Counted from the first letter of the stretch, positions 46,205 through 58,912 are shown. The stretch is DNA of 64,000 bases from Homarus americanus (GCF_018991925.1 NW_024735442.1:1080001-1144000); one strand, 5' to 3'. Made by a program: numbers and translations. The notes: generated from the sequence alone by a model not told the origin.

Positions 46205-47150
46205 TTGGTATTACCTGTTACCTGACCTTCTGGAGACAACTGTGTGTAAGAATAATGGGAATAATTCGAGAAAAACGGATGAAACTATAATAAGAGGAAC
46301 CTAGATGTCTTAGCGTATGAGAAACACATCTGAAGGACGAAGGAGAGGTGAGAACTGGAGGGATTGGATGAAGGAAATATGATAAATATGTCATTGGTCA
46401 TCCAGGAAGTAGCAGTGAATGTGAATGACTGGAAAGCATAGAGGCGAATAATCTTTGTTTTGGTTCAGGGAAGCTGTTGGTGATGGATGGTGCTAGGGGT
46501 GTGGGAACCTTGTTGTGAGGAAGGGAACACCATACTAGAATACATTTGTTACTACACGTCGGAAGAGTTATGTTTTGGCTTTGTTCTTACCATGAAAACA
46601 TTTGAAAAAAGTAAAACACACATACACACACACACACACATATACCCCTACCACACACACCCATCACACCCCCCCCCCACACACACACATACACATTCAT
46701 ACACACAAACACTAATAAAAAAAAGGCCAGGCAAGAGTTTACCAAACACAATAACACACAGACAAATATTTACACGCGGGAACAGCCACGAAGCTCCCAT
46801 CACCAGGGCTGCCCGTGTGTCTCTCCAGTCCATCGTATTTTTTTCCAAGTAGAATACAATAGATCAGTGTTTTGTCATGCAGTATCTATGCTTAGTGCAT
46901 GAGATTAAGCTTATATTGTATTGATTTAGCTTTTTTCCTAGGCTTAGTGTTTTAAATTTCAGGTTGATTCGTGTTTATTTTCTGTTCTAAGCTTTATGTC
47001 TAAAATTAAGCTTGTATCGTTTTTTTAAAGCTTTGGTGTCTAGATTTTGTTTCTTTCGTGTGTGTTTGTCTAAGCTTAGTGCTGTAAATAAGTTTGGAAA
47101 CTTTCTCGAGGGAGACAGGTAACAGAGTGAGGCAGCGAGCGAGACTGAGG
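46205..47150. other. Unique segment with TTAAGCTT-rich part
   Basis: Contains a diffuse TAAGCTTAGTGT/TTAAGCTTGTAT repeat at 46890-47090 and a CA-rich stretch at 46615-46710. No gene supported. Confidence 0.45.
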
Positions 47151-47158
47151 GTTATGAA

Positions 47159-47247
<89 letters not shown>
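47159..47247. repeat. (CA)n microsatellite
   Basis: Pure CA, about 88 bases. Confidence 0.98.
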
Positions 47248-47248
<1 letters not shown>

Positions 47249-47377
47249 GAAACAATCAGTGGAGGCTCAAAGAAACATGATATATGCCCTTCGTCAGGTG
47301 ATTCTTACGTGAATTTATGAGGTAACCGGTAAGATTATGAGGCCGCGTCTGTATCATTATGAGATGATTTATGAGGT

Positions 47378-47526
47378 AGAATGTGTGGGATTTATGAGGT
47401 AGAATGTGTGGGATTTATGAGGTAGAATGTGTGGGATTTATGAGGTCGAATGTGTGGGATTTATGAGGTAGAATGTGTGGGATTTATGAGGTAGAATGTG
47501 TGGGATTTATGAGGTAGAATGTGTGG
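47378..47526. repeat. 22-bp minisatellite TTATGAGGTAGAATGTGTGG
   Basis: Seven nearly perfect copies (unit TTATGAGGTAGAATGTGTGG plus GA). Confidence 0.95.
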
Positions 47527-47722
47527 TGTATGAAGTAACGTCTCTGGTGGTGTGAGATAAGTGAGAAGATGTATAAAGAGAAGGAAGGAGAAAGAAAGAT
47601 AGACAACGAAGGAAGGAGAGAGAGAGTGAAGGAAGATAAAGAGAGAGAGATCGCTAAAGAAGAGAGTAAAAAAGGGGAGAAAGAAAAAGAGAAAGACTGA
47701 CAACGAACGAAGGAAGGAAGGA

Positions 47723-47730
<8 letters not shown>

Positions 47731-47786
<56 letters not shown>
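47731..47786. repeat. (GA)n microsatellite
   Basis: Pure GA after GGAA repeats. A similar tract of 41 bases is at 51712-51752. Confidence 0.96.
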
Positions 47787-47787
<1 letters not shown>

Positions 47788-47819
47788 TGACCTTTAACAG
47801 GTCTGAATGTTTCCACAGT

Positions 47820-48126
47820 CTGCTGTTGCTGCTGCTAGTAGTGGTAGTGGTGCTGATGGTGGCTGTGTTGGTGGTGGTAGTTGAGGTGGTAGTGGTGGTG
47901 GTGGTTGTGTTGGTGCAGGTGGTAGTGGTGGTGGTTGTGGTGATAGTGGTTGTGCAAGTAGTGGTAGTTGTGGTGGTGGTGGTAGTGGTGGTGGTGGTGG
48001 TGGTGATGGTGCTGGTAGTGGTTGTGAGGTGATGGTAGTGGCTGTGTTGGAGCTGGTGGTGATAGTTGTGTGCAGGTGGTGGTGGTGGTAGTGGTTGTGC
48101 AGGTAGTGGTAGTTGTGTTGGTGGAG
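47820..48126. repeat. GGTGGTAGT trinucleotide-like tract
   Basis: Imperfect GGT/AGT/TGT repeats on the plus strand. Thr/His frames on the minus strand are by-products. Confidence 0.88.
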
Positions 48127-48639
48127 GCTGGCCATGGATTATTTCAGAGTCAGTGGTGGCGCCTTTGCCTGTCTGCTTCATTAGTCATCTGTGATACAAA
48201 ATAAAAGAGTCTGGATATTTTAACCCCCGTGCACCGGGTCCCTGAAATAAGAAAAAACCACCACCTTGTTCTTTCATTTTTTCATCCTCTCTCAAAGTTC
48301 ATCATCCGCCATGACATAAATCATTTTGGCTACAAGGTCGAACATACAGATTGCGATTTTAATATAATACATATTTCAGTTTATGTAATTTACGGCTGGC
48401 ATTTATAGTGAACAGATGTAATGGACAACTCATAATTCTGTAACACACTTACTGTAACGGGCTCCTCTCGCCTCCACTCCTCGAAATACAGATCCTCCTG
48501 TAATCTGCTTTCAGTTTCAAAGGATACTGTAAAATTCATGAAGCCGACTGTTCGGATGTTGGATACATATTAGATAACATTGTGACTGAATGTTTTATCA
48601 CTGCACCCAATTCAATGTTGGTCTCATCATGTGCGGTGA

Positions 48640-50150
48640 CGTGCTGTTCACTGCTGTACTGTATGATGTGCGGTGTGCTGTTCACTGCTGTACTGTATGA
48701 TTGTATGATGTGCGGTGTGCTGTTCACTGCTGTACTGTATGATTGTATGATGTGCGGTGTGCTGTTCACTGCTGTACTGAATGATTGTATGATGTGCGGT
48801 GTGCTGTTCACTGCTGTACTGTATGATTGTATGATGTGCGTGTGCTGTTCACTGCTGTACTGTATGATTGTATAATGTGCGGTGTGCTGTTCACTGTTTC
48901 TACTATGATTGTACTGTGCGGTGTGCTGTTTACTGCTGTACTGTATGATGTATGATGTGCGGTGTGCTGTTCACTGCTGTACTGTATGATTGTATGATGT
49001 GCGGTGTGCTGTTCACTGCTGTACTGCATGATTGTATGATGTGCGGTGTGCTGTTCACTGCTGTACTGTATGATTGTATGATGTGCGGTGTGCTGTTCAC
49101 TGCTGTACTGTATGATTGTATGATGTGCGGTGTGCTGTTCACTGCTGTACTGTATGATTGTATGATGTGCGGTGTGCTGTTCACTGCTGTACTGTATGAT
49201 TGTATGATGTGCGGTGTGCTGTTCACTGCTGTACTGTATGATTGTATGATGTGCGGTGTGCTGTTCACTGCTGTACTGTATGATTGTATGATGTGCGGTG
49301 TGCTGTTCACTGCTGTACTGTATGATTGTATGATGTGCGGTGTGCTGTTCACTGCTGTACTGTATGATTGTACGATGTGCGGTGTGCTGTTCACTGCTGT
49401 ACTGTATGATTGTATGATGTGCGGTGTGCTGTTCACTGATGTACTGTATGATTGTATAATGTGCGGTGTGCTGTTCACTGCTGTACTGTATGATTGTGAT
49501 GATGTGCGGTGTGCTGTTCACTGCTGTACTGTATGATTGTATAATGTGCTGTTCATCAAGTGTGCTGTTCATGCTGTGTGTATGTGGATTGTATGATGTG
49601 CGGTGTGCTGTTCACTGCTGTACTGTATGATTGTATAATGTGCGGTGTGCTGTTCATGCTGTACTGTATGATTGTATGATGTGCGGTGTGCTGTTCACTG
49701 CTGTACTGTATGATTGTACGATGTGCGGTGTGCTGTTCACTGCTGTACTGTATGATTGCGTGATGCGGTGTGCTGTTCACTGCTGTACTGTATGATTGTA
49801 TGATGTGCGGTGTGCTGTTCACTGTTGATGTACATTGTAAGTGATGTATGATATGATGTGCGGTGTGCTGTTCACTGATGTACTGTATGATTGTATAATG
49901 TGCGGTGGTGCTGTTCACTGCTGTACTGTATGATGTGCGGTGTGCTGTTCACTGCTGTACTGTATGATGTGCGGTGTGCTGTTCACTGCTGTACTGTATG
50001 ATTGTATGATGTGCGGTGTGCTGTTCACTGCTGTACTGTATGATGTGCGGTGTGCTGTTCACTGCTGTACTGTATGATTGTATGATGTGCGGTGTGCTGT
50101 TCACTGCTGTACTGCATGATTGTATGATGTGCGGTGTGCTGTTCACTGCT
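48640..50150. repeat. 42-bp minisatellite, about 36 copies
   Basis: The unit is GATTGTATGATGTGCGGTGT followed by GCTGTTCACTGCTGTACTGT and AT. The centre (48950-49480) is highly uniform. The edges and 49540-49920 contain truncated or rearranged units. Being a multiple of three, it yields long repetitive open frames on both strands that are not genes. Confidence 0.93.
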
Positions 50151-50154
50151 CTGT

Positions 50155-50840
50155 CCTGCTGTGAATAACTTAACCATAATAACAATACTAAATCACAGAC
50201 ACTTCTCTTTAGCTTCATCCAGTTAGAGTTTCGAAACGTGTCATCTCTCGTTTATAAACCCTGAACCACCATTTATTATCTTCCAAAGGCATTATTAACA
50301 TCTATGCCAGTAATATCCCTTCTTTATTCATGTTGTCTTTAATTCTCAAGTGTAAAAAATAATCTAAGTAATGTTGTCAAGTAATCGGATCGTTTACAAC
50401 ATTACATTCATGTTTGAAACTGTACTGAACCATTGACCTGCTGTGGGTAGAGAAACAGTTCAATGATTCGTTCCAGTAGTTCGAAGTCTCAGTCGCGTAG
50501 AGTCATTTCTTCTGGATAATATTTATAATATATTGTAATTTTAATATACTCGATTATGTGTGGTTATATTTTTGAAACGATAAAATAAGACATGGACATT
50601 TTTTTTTATGTATTTCGGTTATATTACAAATTTATTCAAGACTGTCAACACTACGTATATATTTATAAATCCTGAATATCAAATGAGCTTCTTAAGTCTG
50701 TCTAATATTTACAGTTTTTTCACAAGAGTTTTATAAAGATAAGTTATGCAAAAAATTAAGTTGATATCCTTCTGGAGTTAATGAATTCTCTCTTTATAAA
50801 TTACTGTTTAGAATATTGATAATTATAACACCGAGTAACT
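50155..50840. other. Unique AT-rich segment
   Basis: No repeat, splice-bounded frame or element seen. Confidence 0.5.
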
Positions 50841-51089
50841 TCTTCTCTCCTTCCCTTCCTCCCTCCTTCCTTCCTTTCCTTCTCTTTCCCTCTCCCTCAA
50901 TACAGTTTTCTCTCTTGTGCTTTTTACATCTCTTTTTGTTTGCTCCCCCTAAGGAAAAGTCCCCAGAGAGGTAGCCCCAGACAGTTTCCCAGAGAGAGGT
51001 GCCCCCAGACAGAATTCCCCAAAGAGAGTTTTCAAAAGGGAGGCACCTCAGAGAGAAATACGACCAAAGAAAGAAAAATCCCCACAGAA

Positions 51090-51392
51090 AATACATATTC
51101 CCCAGAGAAGACACATTACCTCCCAAGAAGACACATTACCTCCCAAGAAGACACATTTTCTCTCAAGACGACACACATAACCCCCAAGAAGACATATTAC
51201 CCCCAGAGAAGACACATTACCCCCCGGAAGACACATAACCCCCAAGAAGACATTAGCCCCGGAAGACACATTGCTAGAGAAGACCTATAACCCCTAGAAG
51301 ACACATAACCCCGGAGGGCAGCAACCTCCCAGAAGACGCATCACCCCCGGGAAGACACATAACCCCCAAGAAGACACATTAGCCCCCCCCCA
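51090..51392. repeat. 20-bp repeat GAAGACACATTACCCCCCAA
   Basis: About fifteen diverged units, GAAGACACAT being the constant part. Confidence 0.9.
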
Positions 51393-51706
51393 GAGAAAGG
51401 TAATGTGAGGTGAAGTAATCCCTGGGCACCACATGCGTCAGTGGTACCCTGTCTCCCTGCCTGGTACTGTCGACCCACCTTGACTCTAATCCATCTTCCG
51501 GGTCTCTCTGACACAATGCGAGGGGCGAGACAGGGACATATGGAGACAGAGAGACATAAGAGACAGGGGGCATAAGGGGGGCAGGGGGCATAAGAGACAG
51601 GGGGGCATAGAGAGACAGGAAGAAAGACATGGAAAAGCAGAAGAGATAGGAAGACAGAGAGAGATACAGAGAGAGAGAGACTAGAGACAGATGGGGAGAT
51701 AGACAA

Positions 51707-51756
<50 letters not shown>

Positions 51757-52149
51757 TGATTGATAGATAAGTTAATAAAGACTGATTGCTCGCTGAGACG
51801 AATGAGGCACAACCTGTACAAGAATAATTTAGGGGGGAGAGGGAAGGGAGAGAGAGGGGGAGAAAGTGAGGAAGGGAGAGAGACAGACGAGGAGGGGGAG
51901 AAACAGTGAGGGTGGGAGAGAGATGAGAAGGGAGAGAGATGAGAAGGGAGAGAAAGAGTGAGGGGGGGAGGGGAGGGTAGATGAAATGGAGATTCAGAGG
52001 GAGAGAATGAAATTAAAACAAGATGGATGATAAACAGAGAGATAAACTTAGATGGATGACCGAGGTTGGAGAACTGATGGATAAAGAGAGAGAAATATTC
52101 AACCAGAAGGAGAGGAGAACAAGTAAGAAAGAGAATAGCGAAAGAGAAA

Positions 52150-52800
52150 ACACAAATAGTTAACATCACAAAAAACGTATCTGTGTTGCCCTTAAGTGAC
52201 GATTTATAAACAATAGGTTGGACCCCGGGGGAAGCTGTTCAATAAATACGGGTTGCGTAAACTTGCACACACCGAATTGGCTACACTTAACATGTACACT
52301 ACACGGGTAAGCTGATGGCGTGTGGACTGAGCATACTAAAATTGGTATTATACTACTGACATTCATAACTCCAGGTATAATAAATGCATGAACGAAAGTT
52401 GGTCAATACCCTCACAGGAAAATAAATTCATCTCTATAACATAAGCCTGAAAAATATCCCGGTGTTTGTTGTTATTTACTTACTAAGAGGATTTAGAAAT
52501 ATCCTGACCTAAAATACTGTATATCTGTCTGTAACTGTAATCTGTATCTATATAGTTATTAACTGTATCTATACCTGTAAATCTGTCTCTACCTCATACC
52601 TATCTGGTGCATCTTACCTGTATTTTACCTGTATCTATACCTGCCCCCTTCACCTGTCTCATCCTGTGGTTCATGAAGTTAAGTTTTTGTAATGTAAACA
52701 AGAGAGAAATGTGATAGCAAGTCGACACAGCTGATGAGAACAGACGTGAGAGGGTATCATAACACACTACTCCGGCCATCAACTCCCACCCACTCCCACA
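52150..52800. other. Unique segment
   Basis: AT-rich with diffuse CTGTATCTATACCTG steps (52520-52650). No gene supported. Bases 51393-52150 before it are A/G-rich and only loosely repetitive. Confidence 0.45.
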
Positions 52801-52884
52801 CGTGTCTAAAATTAGGAGAGGGAGTGGAGGAAGGAGGGTTTCGGAGTGAAGAAGGGAGTTTGGAGAAAAGGAATTAGGAGAACT

Positions 52885-53010
52885 TTGGAGGTGGCTGAGA
52901 GGGAGGTGGAAGAGGTGAGGCTGGGAGGGAGGTGGAAGAGGTGAGGCTGGGAGGGAGGTGGAAGAGGTGAGGCTGGGAGGGAGGTGGAAGAGGTGAGGCT
53001 GGGAGGGAAG
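52885..53010. repeat. 24-bp minisatellite GAGGTGGAAGAGGTGAGGCT
   Basis: Five copies (unit GAGGTGGAAGAGGTGAGGCT plus GGGA). Confidence 0.92.
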
Positions 53011-53104
53011 GAGGACGGAGAGGTAACTAAAACAAATGACCATGGCCTCACTACCTCATAAACTCAATTATCGTCAATAAATCCCGGTAGCGGAGGCCAG
53101 TCTA

Positions 53105-54035
53105 AATGTACCCCTCTACCCCCACACTACCCCCACACTACCCCCCTCACACTACCCCCCACACTACCCGCCACACTATCCCCCTCACACTACCCCCTAC
53201 ACTACCCCCCTCACTACCCTCACACTACCCCTCACGACCCCTTACTACCCCCACACTACCCCACACTACCCCTCACCCCCACACTACCCCACACTACCTC
53301 TCCCCACTACCCTCACACTACCCCTCCCTACCCCTCACACTACCCCTCACACTACCCCTCACACTACCCCTCTACCCCCCTACCCCCCACACACACCCTA
53401 CCCCCACACTACCCCTCCCACACCCCCTCACTACCCCTCACACTACCCCCCACTACCCCCACTACCCCCACACACACCCCTGCCACACTACCCCACACTA
53501 CCCCCTACCCCCTCACACTACCCCTCCCTACCCCACACTACCCCTCCTGAACCCTCCTGAACCCTCACACTACCCCACACACTACCCCCTCCCTTTTCAC
53601 CCTCACACTACCCCTCACACCCCACTACCCCTCTACCCCCACTACCCCATAGTACCCCCCTACCCCCCCCACACTACCCCCACTACCCCCACACACACCT
53701 CACACCCCTCCCTACCCCTCCCCCTACCCCTACCCCATCCCTACCCCCACACACACCCCCTTACCCCACACCCCACCTACCCCTCACTACCCCCTCCTAC
53801 CCACTACCCCTCACTACCCCACACCCCTCACTACCCCACACACTTACCTCCCACGAACCCTCACACTACCCCACACTACCCCCTTGCCTACCCCCACACT
53901 ACCCCTCACACTACCCCCCACTACCCCCCATGTAGTACCCCCACACCCTCACACTTCCCCATAGTGCCCCCACACCACCCCCACACTACCCCCCACACTA
54001 CCCCCCCCACACTACCTCCCCCACACACACACAAT
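53105..54035. repeat. 930-base ACACTACCCC tract
   Basis: C-rich plus strand with CACTACCCC as the commonest word and variable spacers; the minus strand is G-rich (GGGGTAGTG). Thr/Pro/His frames are by-products. Confidence 0.93.
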
Positions 54036-54094
54036 AAAGGACACCCAAGTTTTCCCATAAACCAGGACTAAGTAAAACAAATTTGCTAGGAGAT

Positions 54095-54262
54095 ATCCCT
54101 CAAGTGTGACCTGAGATATCCCTCAAGTGTGACCTGGGATATCCCTCAAGTGTGACCTTAGATATCCCTCAAGTTTGACCTGGGATATCCCTCAAGTGTG
54201 ACCTGGGATATCCCTTAAGTGTGACCTGGGATATCCCTCAAGGGTAACCTGGGATATCCCTC
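54095..54262. repeat. 22-bp minisatellite GATATCCCTCAAGTGTGACC
   Basis: Eight copies (plus TG or TT). Confidence 0.94.
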
Positions 54263-54449
54263 CACTCGAGCATGGGGGGATACAGGTGGAAGGATGACTT
54301 GATTGGTAACGGTGATAAATATAAAAGATCTTGCGGTCAGTCAGCAGGTATGTACTAACGAGCGACATCTCTAATTGGGTGGTTAAGGTAGTAGGTCTTG
54401 TGGTACATACAACACTTGTTCCGGTCACTAAAAACTCCTCCCTCTCCTA

Positions 54450-54660
54450 CCCACCCACTCAAGTCTCCCACACGGTGTAGATCTTACTCCTTCCACCCAC
54501 CCACCCGCCCACCTGCCCACCCACTGAGTCTCCCACACGGTGTAGGTCTTACTCCTTCAACCCACCCACCCACCCACCCGCCCACCCACCAGTCTCCCAC
54601 ACGGTGTAGATCTTACTCCTTCCACCCACTGAGTCTCCCACACGGTGCAGGTCTTAACAC
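54450..54660. repeat. About 65-bp repeat containing CTCCCACACGGTGTAGATCT
   Basis: Four units of GTCTCCCACACGGTGTAGAT then CTTACTCCTTCCACCCACCC with variable (CCCA)n length. Confidence 0.92.
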
Positions 54661-54942
54661 TGTAGATTCTGTTACCTGAAGCTGATGAATGGACCGATCA
54701 TAAGGGTTCTGCTTATTACACTATAAATCACGGACCAAGGTGTGTCAGGTGCTCCCAGCCTCCCCTGATGTGAGGACGGGAAGAGGAGGAGGGGGAAGAA
54801 GAAGAGGAGGAGGGAGGAAGAAGAGGGGGAGGAAGAGGTGGAGGGAGGAAGAAGAGGGGGAAGAAGAGGTGGAGAGGAGGAGGAAGATAAGACAAAATAA
54901 AGAGGTGGGAAGAGGAGACGAGAAGAAACTAATGCTAACGAT

Positions 54943-54943
54943 G

Positions 54944-55003
<60 letters not shown>
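54943..55003. repeat. (GT)n microsatellite
   Basis: Pure GT; an (ATGT)n of 35 bases follows at 55068-55103. Confidence 0.97.
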
Positions 55004-55004
<1 letters not shown>

Positions 55005-56059
55005 GGGTGTGTCAGGTAAGTAGGTAACATGATAATTATATGTATATTTCCATTGCCGAGTGATGTAATGTATGTATGTATGTATGTATGTATGTATGTA
55101 TGTCTTTGAAAATAATTAATTAGCCGACATCACATACTAAGATAAGTAACACGAAACAAACAACTTTACCTGATGGTACTAGTGTAACTTGATTGTACTA
55201 CTGCTACTTAATGGTACGATAGTGTTACCTGTTGGCACTACTGTTACCTGATGGAACTGTACAACAGGTGAGATATAAGAACCATTAACTAAGAAACAAA
55301 CTCTTCCATATATTCCTCCATTATCTTAAAAGCTTTTTCAGAATCATACATATTTAAGGGCATAGTGGCATAGTGGCATAGTGAAAATAAAGACCGTCTG
55401 TAAAAATTTAATTCATATTATATCTATCCTTTTCGTGAGGTGTTAAAAAAGTCTATATGTGTTTCCATTTGGCATAAAGCTAAGATTTCCAATATCGTAG
55501 CTAAGACGGTGAGCAAACATAATGAAGACCTCTCCTCTCCTCTCCGAGTTTATTCCTGAAATACAGAAATCTATTTTGTGTGTTAATTTTGCTGAGAGAA
55601 CGAAGGCTTGGAAAGGGAGAGGGAGGGAGAAATGGTAGGGAGGGAGGGAAGGAAGGGAGGGAGGGAAGGAAGGGGGTGTATTAGCCTCTTAGAACATATG
55701 TATATTGACACAAATATTTGTTCCATTATTAGATTAGGTGATTAGTTCTTCAATGGGGTTCAGGTGTAATTATATAATGGATTGTTCCAGTTGTAATGAA
55801 CTGTGTGCGAAGTGTGAGTCTGGCGAGGGAAAAGTGAGTGAGTGAGACATAGATATACAGATACAGACAGACAAAAAGAGAAAGAACGAAATAAAGAAAC
55901 AAGCAAGCAAAAACAGGACAGACTCAGTGAGGGAGAGAAACACACACACAGTAAGGGCCGAGCTGCGATATGTTCACCCGTAACGTCTTATTGTTATCAC
56001 TAGTGAAGGGCCTCCATCTTACCTCTCCCTCATGATGCTTTTGTAAATCTTCCTCCACC

Positions 56060-56169
56060 GGCCATAAACCAACCCCCAGCTTTATATATATGGGCGTGGC
56101 GAGGTGGGCGGCGTAGCGTCCATCAAAATTACCGTCACTGTGGTAGCCTGGCGAACGTACGTCATCCCA
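56060..56169 (+). promoter_or_regulatory. TATA plus GC-box stretch, possible promoter or enhancer
   Basis: GCTTTATATATATGGGCGTG followed by GCGAGGTGGGCGG combines a TATA-like run with KLF/Sp-type boxes, then CCATCAAAATTACCGTCACT and ACGTACGTCA. It is unique, GC-richer than its surroundings and next to the palindromic repeat. No transcript is seen leaving it, so function is inference. Confidence 0.25.
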
Positions 56170-56475
56170 CTCGGCGGCTTGGCCGTACGGCCGCCGTTAA
56201 GCCCCCCATAAGGCGAGTGCTGCCATTCAGCGGCTTCCTTGTACGGCCACCGTTAAGCCCCCATAAGGCGAGTGCCGCTCCTCAGCGGCTTGGCCGTATA
56301 GCCGCCGTTAAGTCCCCATAAGGCGAGTGCCACTCCTCAGCGGCTTGGCTGTGGGGGCGCCGTTAAGCCCCCATAAGGCGACTGCCATTCCTCAGTAACT
56401 TGGCCGCACGGCCACTGCTAAGCCTCGATAAGGAGAGTGCCGCCCCTCAGCGGTTTTCTCGTACGGACGCCGTTA
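56170..56475. repeat. About 56-bp GC-rich tandem repeat with palindromic core
   Basis: Five to six diverging units of CAGCGGCTTGGCCGTACGGC, CGCCGTTAAGCCCCCATAAG, then GCGAGTGCCGCTCCT. The first unit contains the perfect palindrome GGCCGTACGGCC, which decays in later units. It is preceded by a TATATATA and GC-box stretch. Confidence 0.85.
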
Positions 56476-56604
56476 ACATTAATTGCGGAGAATATTATTA
56501 ATTACGAAGAAAATTACTTGAAGTTCTAAATCATTTGAAATATACAACTTGTTTTACAACTATATGTAGCGTTAGAGCTGAAACCTGACTCTGTTTACGT
56601 GGCA

Positions 56605-56922
56605 GTAGATTCCCTTGACAACATTCAGAGGAGCATGGCTAGGTCAGTCATTGAGAGACGTAGAGTGAAGGGCGATAGAATGTAAACAGAGATTAGGTTC
56701 AGTAAGTGATGTTAATAAGGTCCTCAAACTATCAAATTTGGAGTGAACGCATAACAATGGTTTTTACATGAGTTAAGGAAAGAAATAAGTCAAACTTTAT
56801 TTTGAGGAATTAGAATTGTGGATGAGTGAAACAAGTTACCCAACGCCATCATTAACTCGAACACGTTGGCAAGTTTCAAATATAGGTTGGACAGATATAT
56901 GAGTGATTTTAGTTGGGTGTAA
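56605..56922 (+). mobile_element. Degenerate LINE ORF2 C-terminal relic
   Basis: A single plus-strand frame carries recognisable LINE-tail motifs separated by stop codons: SLDNIQRSMARSVIERRRVK then GDRM, a decayed middle, and RIVDE-stop-NKLPNAI, then INSNTLASFKYRLDRYM. The order 'ERRRxKGD ... RIVDEWNKLP ... FKxRLDRYM' is characteristic of the C-terminus of many invertebrate non-LTR retrotransposon proteins. The stop within DEW-NKLP is a TGG-to-TGA change. At least six stops lie in the frame over 106 codons, so it is an old inactive copy. Confidence 0.75.
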
Positions 56923-56999
56923 ATAGAAGCTGCCTCACATGAACCAACAGATCTACAGCATTTTAGTTTATTATTTATAATGTTGTGTATATAGAGCAG

Positions 57000-57747
57000 G
57001 AACACTACTGACACAAATTATCTACAGCAGTAATATTAGCCTCTCGGTATACCTGACACAAATTCAACGTCCCATCATAACAGGTGTAATATTTCCACGA
57101 TTGATTGGCTCTAACGATATTGGAAGCATCGACTAAAATACTGAATTAATTTAAAGAGCGAAGGTTGTTCCAGTGTCCCAGATACTAGTATAGGCCAGGG
57201 GGTGAAGCACCCATCTCTACCCTCCCTGCCCAACCCCCCCCCCCTCCCCCCGCCCTCCCGTTTTTTTCCACTGACCTAAAGTTTTAAATTGTGTGTTGGA
57301 AATTTATATTTTACCAATAGTTCATGGATAGTTCTAAATCATATGAGACGTTATGGTAATTGATGTCCATAATGTGTGTTGCACCTGATTACCTGTGCAG
57401 TTTTACTCTCATCAATATGTTATAAGTACACGGAAATCACCTGGGGAAGTTGATTATCACCTGGCTCTTACACACACACACACACACACGGTTATGATCT
57501 GGCCACACAACACTCCCCCTGGCCACACAACACTCCCCCTGGCCACACTCAACATGCCTCAGCAATAAAGAAGGTTTTATACCGCATAAAGTCTAATTTC
57601 CTGAACAGCCGGTGGGTGGACGAGTGGACCAACATACAGTACACACCCACAGCCAAACAATACGTCTCGTCAACAGTGCTAAGGTGGTGTTTCATCTTCC
57701 CTAAAAGGTTAAAGAATAATAATTATGTACATTGTCGATAACCATAA
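57000..57747. other. Unique segment after the LINE relic
   Basis: C run at 57230-57255 and a short CACTCCCCCTGGCCACACAA triple near 57505-57550. No gene supported. Confidence 0.45.
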
Positions 57748-57962
57748 GTAATAGGTTAGGTTGGGTTGGGTAGGTTAGGTTATAGGTTAGGTTAGGTCAG
57801 GTCAGGTCAGGTCAGGTCAGGTCAGGTCGGGTTGGGTTGGGTTGGGTTGGGTTGGGTTGGGTTGGTTAGGTTAGGTTATAGGTTAGGTTAGGTTAGGTCA
57901 GGTCGGGTTGGGTTGGGTTGGGTTGGGTTAGGTAGGTTATAGGTTAGGTTAGGTTAGGTCTA
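57748..57962. repeat. Mixed GGTTA / GGTCA / GGTTG pentanucleotide array
   Basis: Blocks of GGTTA, GGTCA and GGTTG follow one another twice in the same order, including TTATAGGTTAGG. It looks like a duplicated composite of telomere-like variants. Confidence 0.88.
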
Positions 57963-58655
57963 GTATACTAAAATCCTTAATATTGTGCTTGAACCAACAC
58001 CGGCCGACTGTACCCAGCTAAGAGAGGGAACTCGTACACAAGTTGCTGGTAGACTATCTCCACTAACACGCATTAAAATTTTTATTATCTATATAGCCAA
58101 GAGTAACCAGTTTTAATAGATAAATTCCATTGTTCGACAACTTTTTAATATTATGAATCATGAATAACAGCAAGAGCCACACAACCTAACCTAACACTAA
58201 CGCTAACACTAACCTCGCCTCTCACGGGAACGGCATAAAACCCTCGACCACTCAAGTGTACCAGACAGGGGTGTATTTGGTCGTGGTTTTCAACATCGTC
58301 CGCCTGAGACCGACACTAGTGAGACGAGTGACTCTTCAATATCTGGACGACAACAAAGAGGAAATATTGTTTGTTGAGTACAGACTGGCTTTTATAATAT
58401 GAATGTGTGTGTGTGTTTTGATATCCTTCACTGTACGATCCCCATACACGACTTGAGTCTCTGAGCTGCTTGAATGAGTCCTCGTACAACTCATAAATGG
58501 CGCTGTAGTGTTAGTGTTTAGTATAGTACCGTTTCGAATATTATTATAGAGTAACTTCCGTATTGTTGTATTCCTTCGCGAGGTCAGGTGTGGTCATTAA
58601 CCTGGTGATTTGTTATTATGAGAGGTCAGTATAGAATCGCTAACTGGAAAAGATT
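57963..58655. other. Unique segment
   Basis: No tandem repeat or exon recognised. It holds short palindromic words only. Confidence 0.45.
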
Positions 58656-58659
58656 AATA

Positions 58660-58912
58660 TAGGTTAGGAGACGGACAGGTGTAGAGACGTACAGGTGAGG
58701 AGACGGACAGGTGTGGAGACGGACAGGTGTAGAGAAGTCAAGTGGGGAGACGGTCAGGTGTTCGAGACGGACAGGTGTAGAGACGGTCAGGAGAGGAGAC
58801 GGATAGGTGTAGAGCAGTCAGGTGAGGAAACGGTCAGGAGAGGAGACGGACAGGTGAGGAGACGGACAGGTGAGGAGACGCACCGGTAAGGAGACGGTCA
58901 GGAGATAAAACA
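58660..58912. repeat. About 20-bp repeat GAGACGGACAGGTGTAGAGA
   Basis: Some twelve diverged units (GAGACGGTCAGG, GAGACGGACAGG). Confidence 0.9.

Noticed and set aside
48808..49572. 254-codon frame reading IIQYSSEQHTAHHT repeats
   Set aside because: It follows from the 42-base array; the opposite strand is open as well.
51478..51512. Possible 29-base minus-strand exon reading RDPEDGLES
   Set aside because: The acceptor is fair, but the phases (0-2) do not fit any neighbouring exon and the donor is GTGGGT.
53106..54071. 321-codon Thr/Pro/His/Tyr frame
   Set aside because: Low-complexity ACACTACCCC tract, with no codon structure or exon borders.
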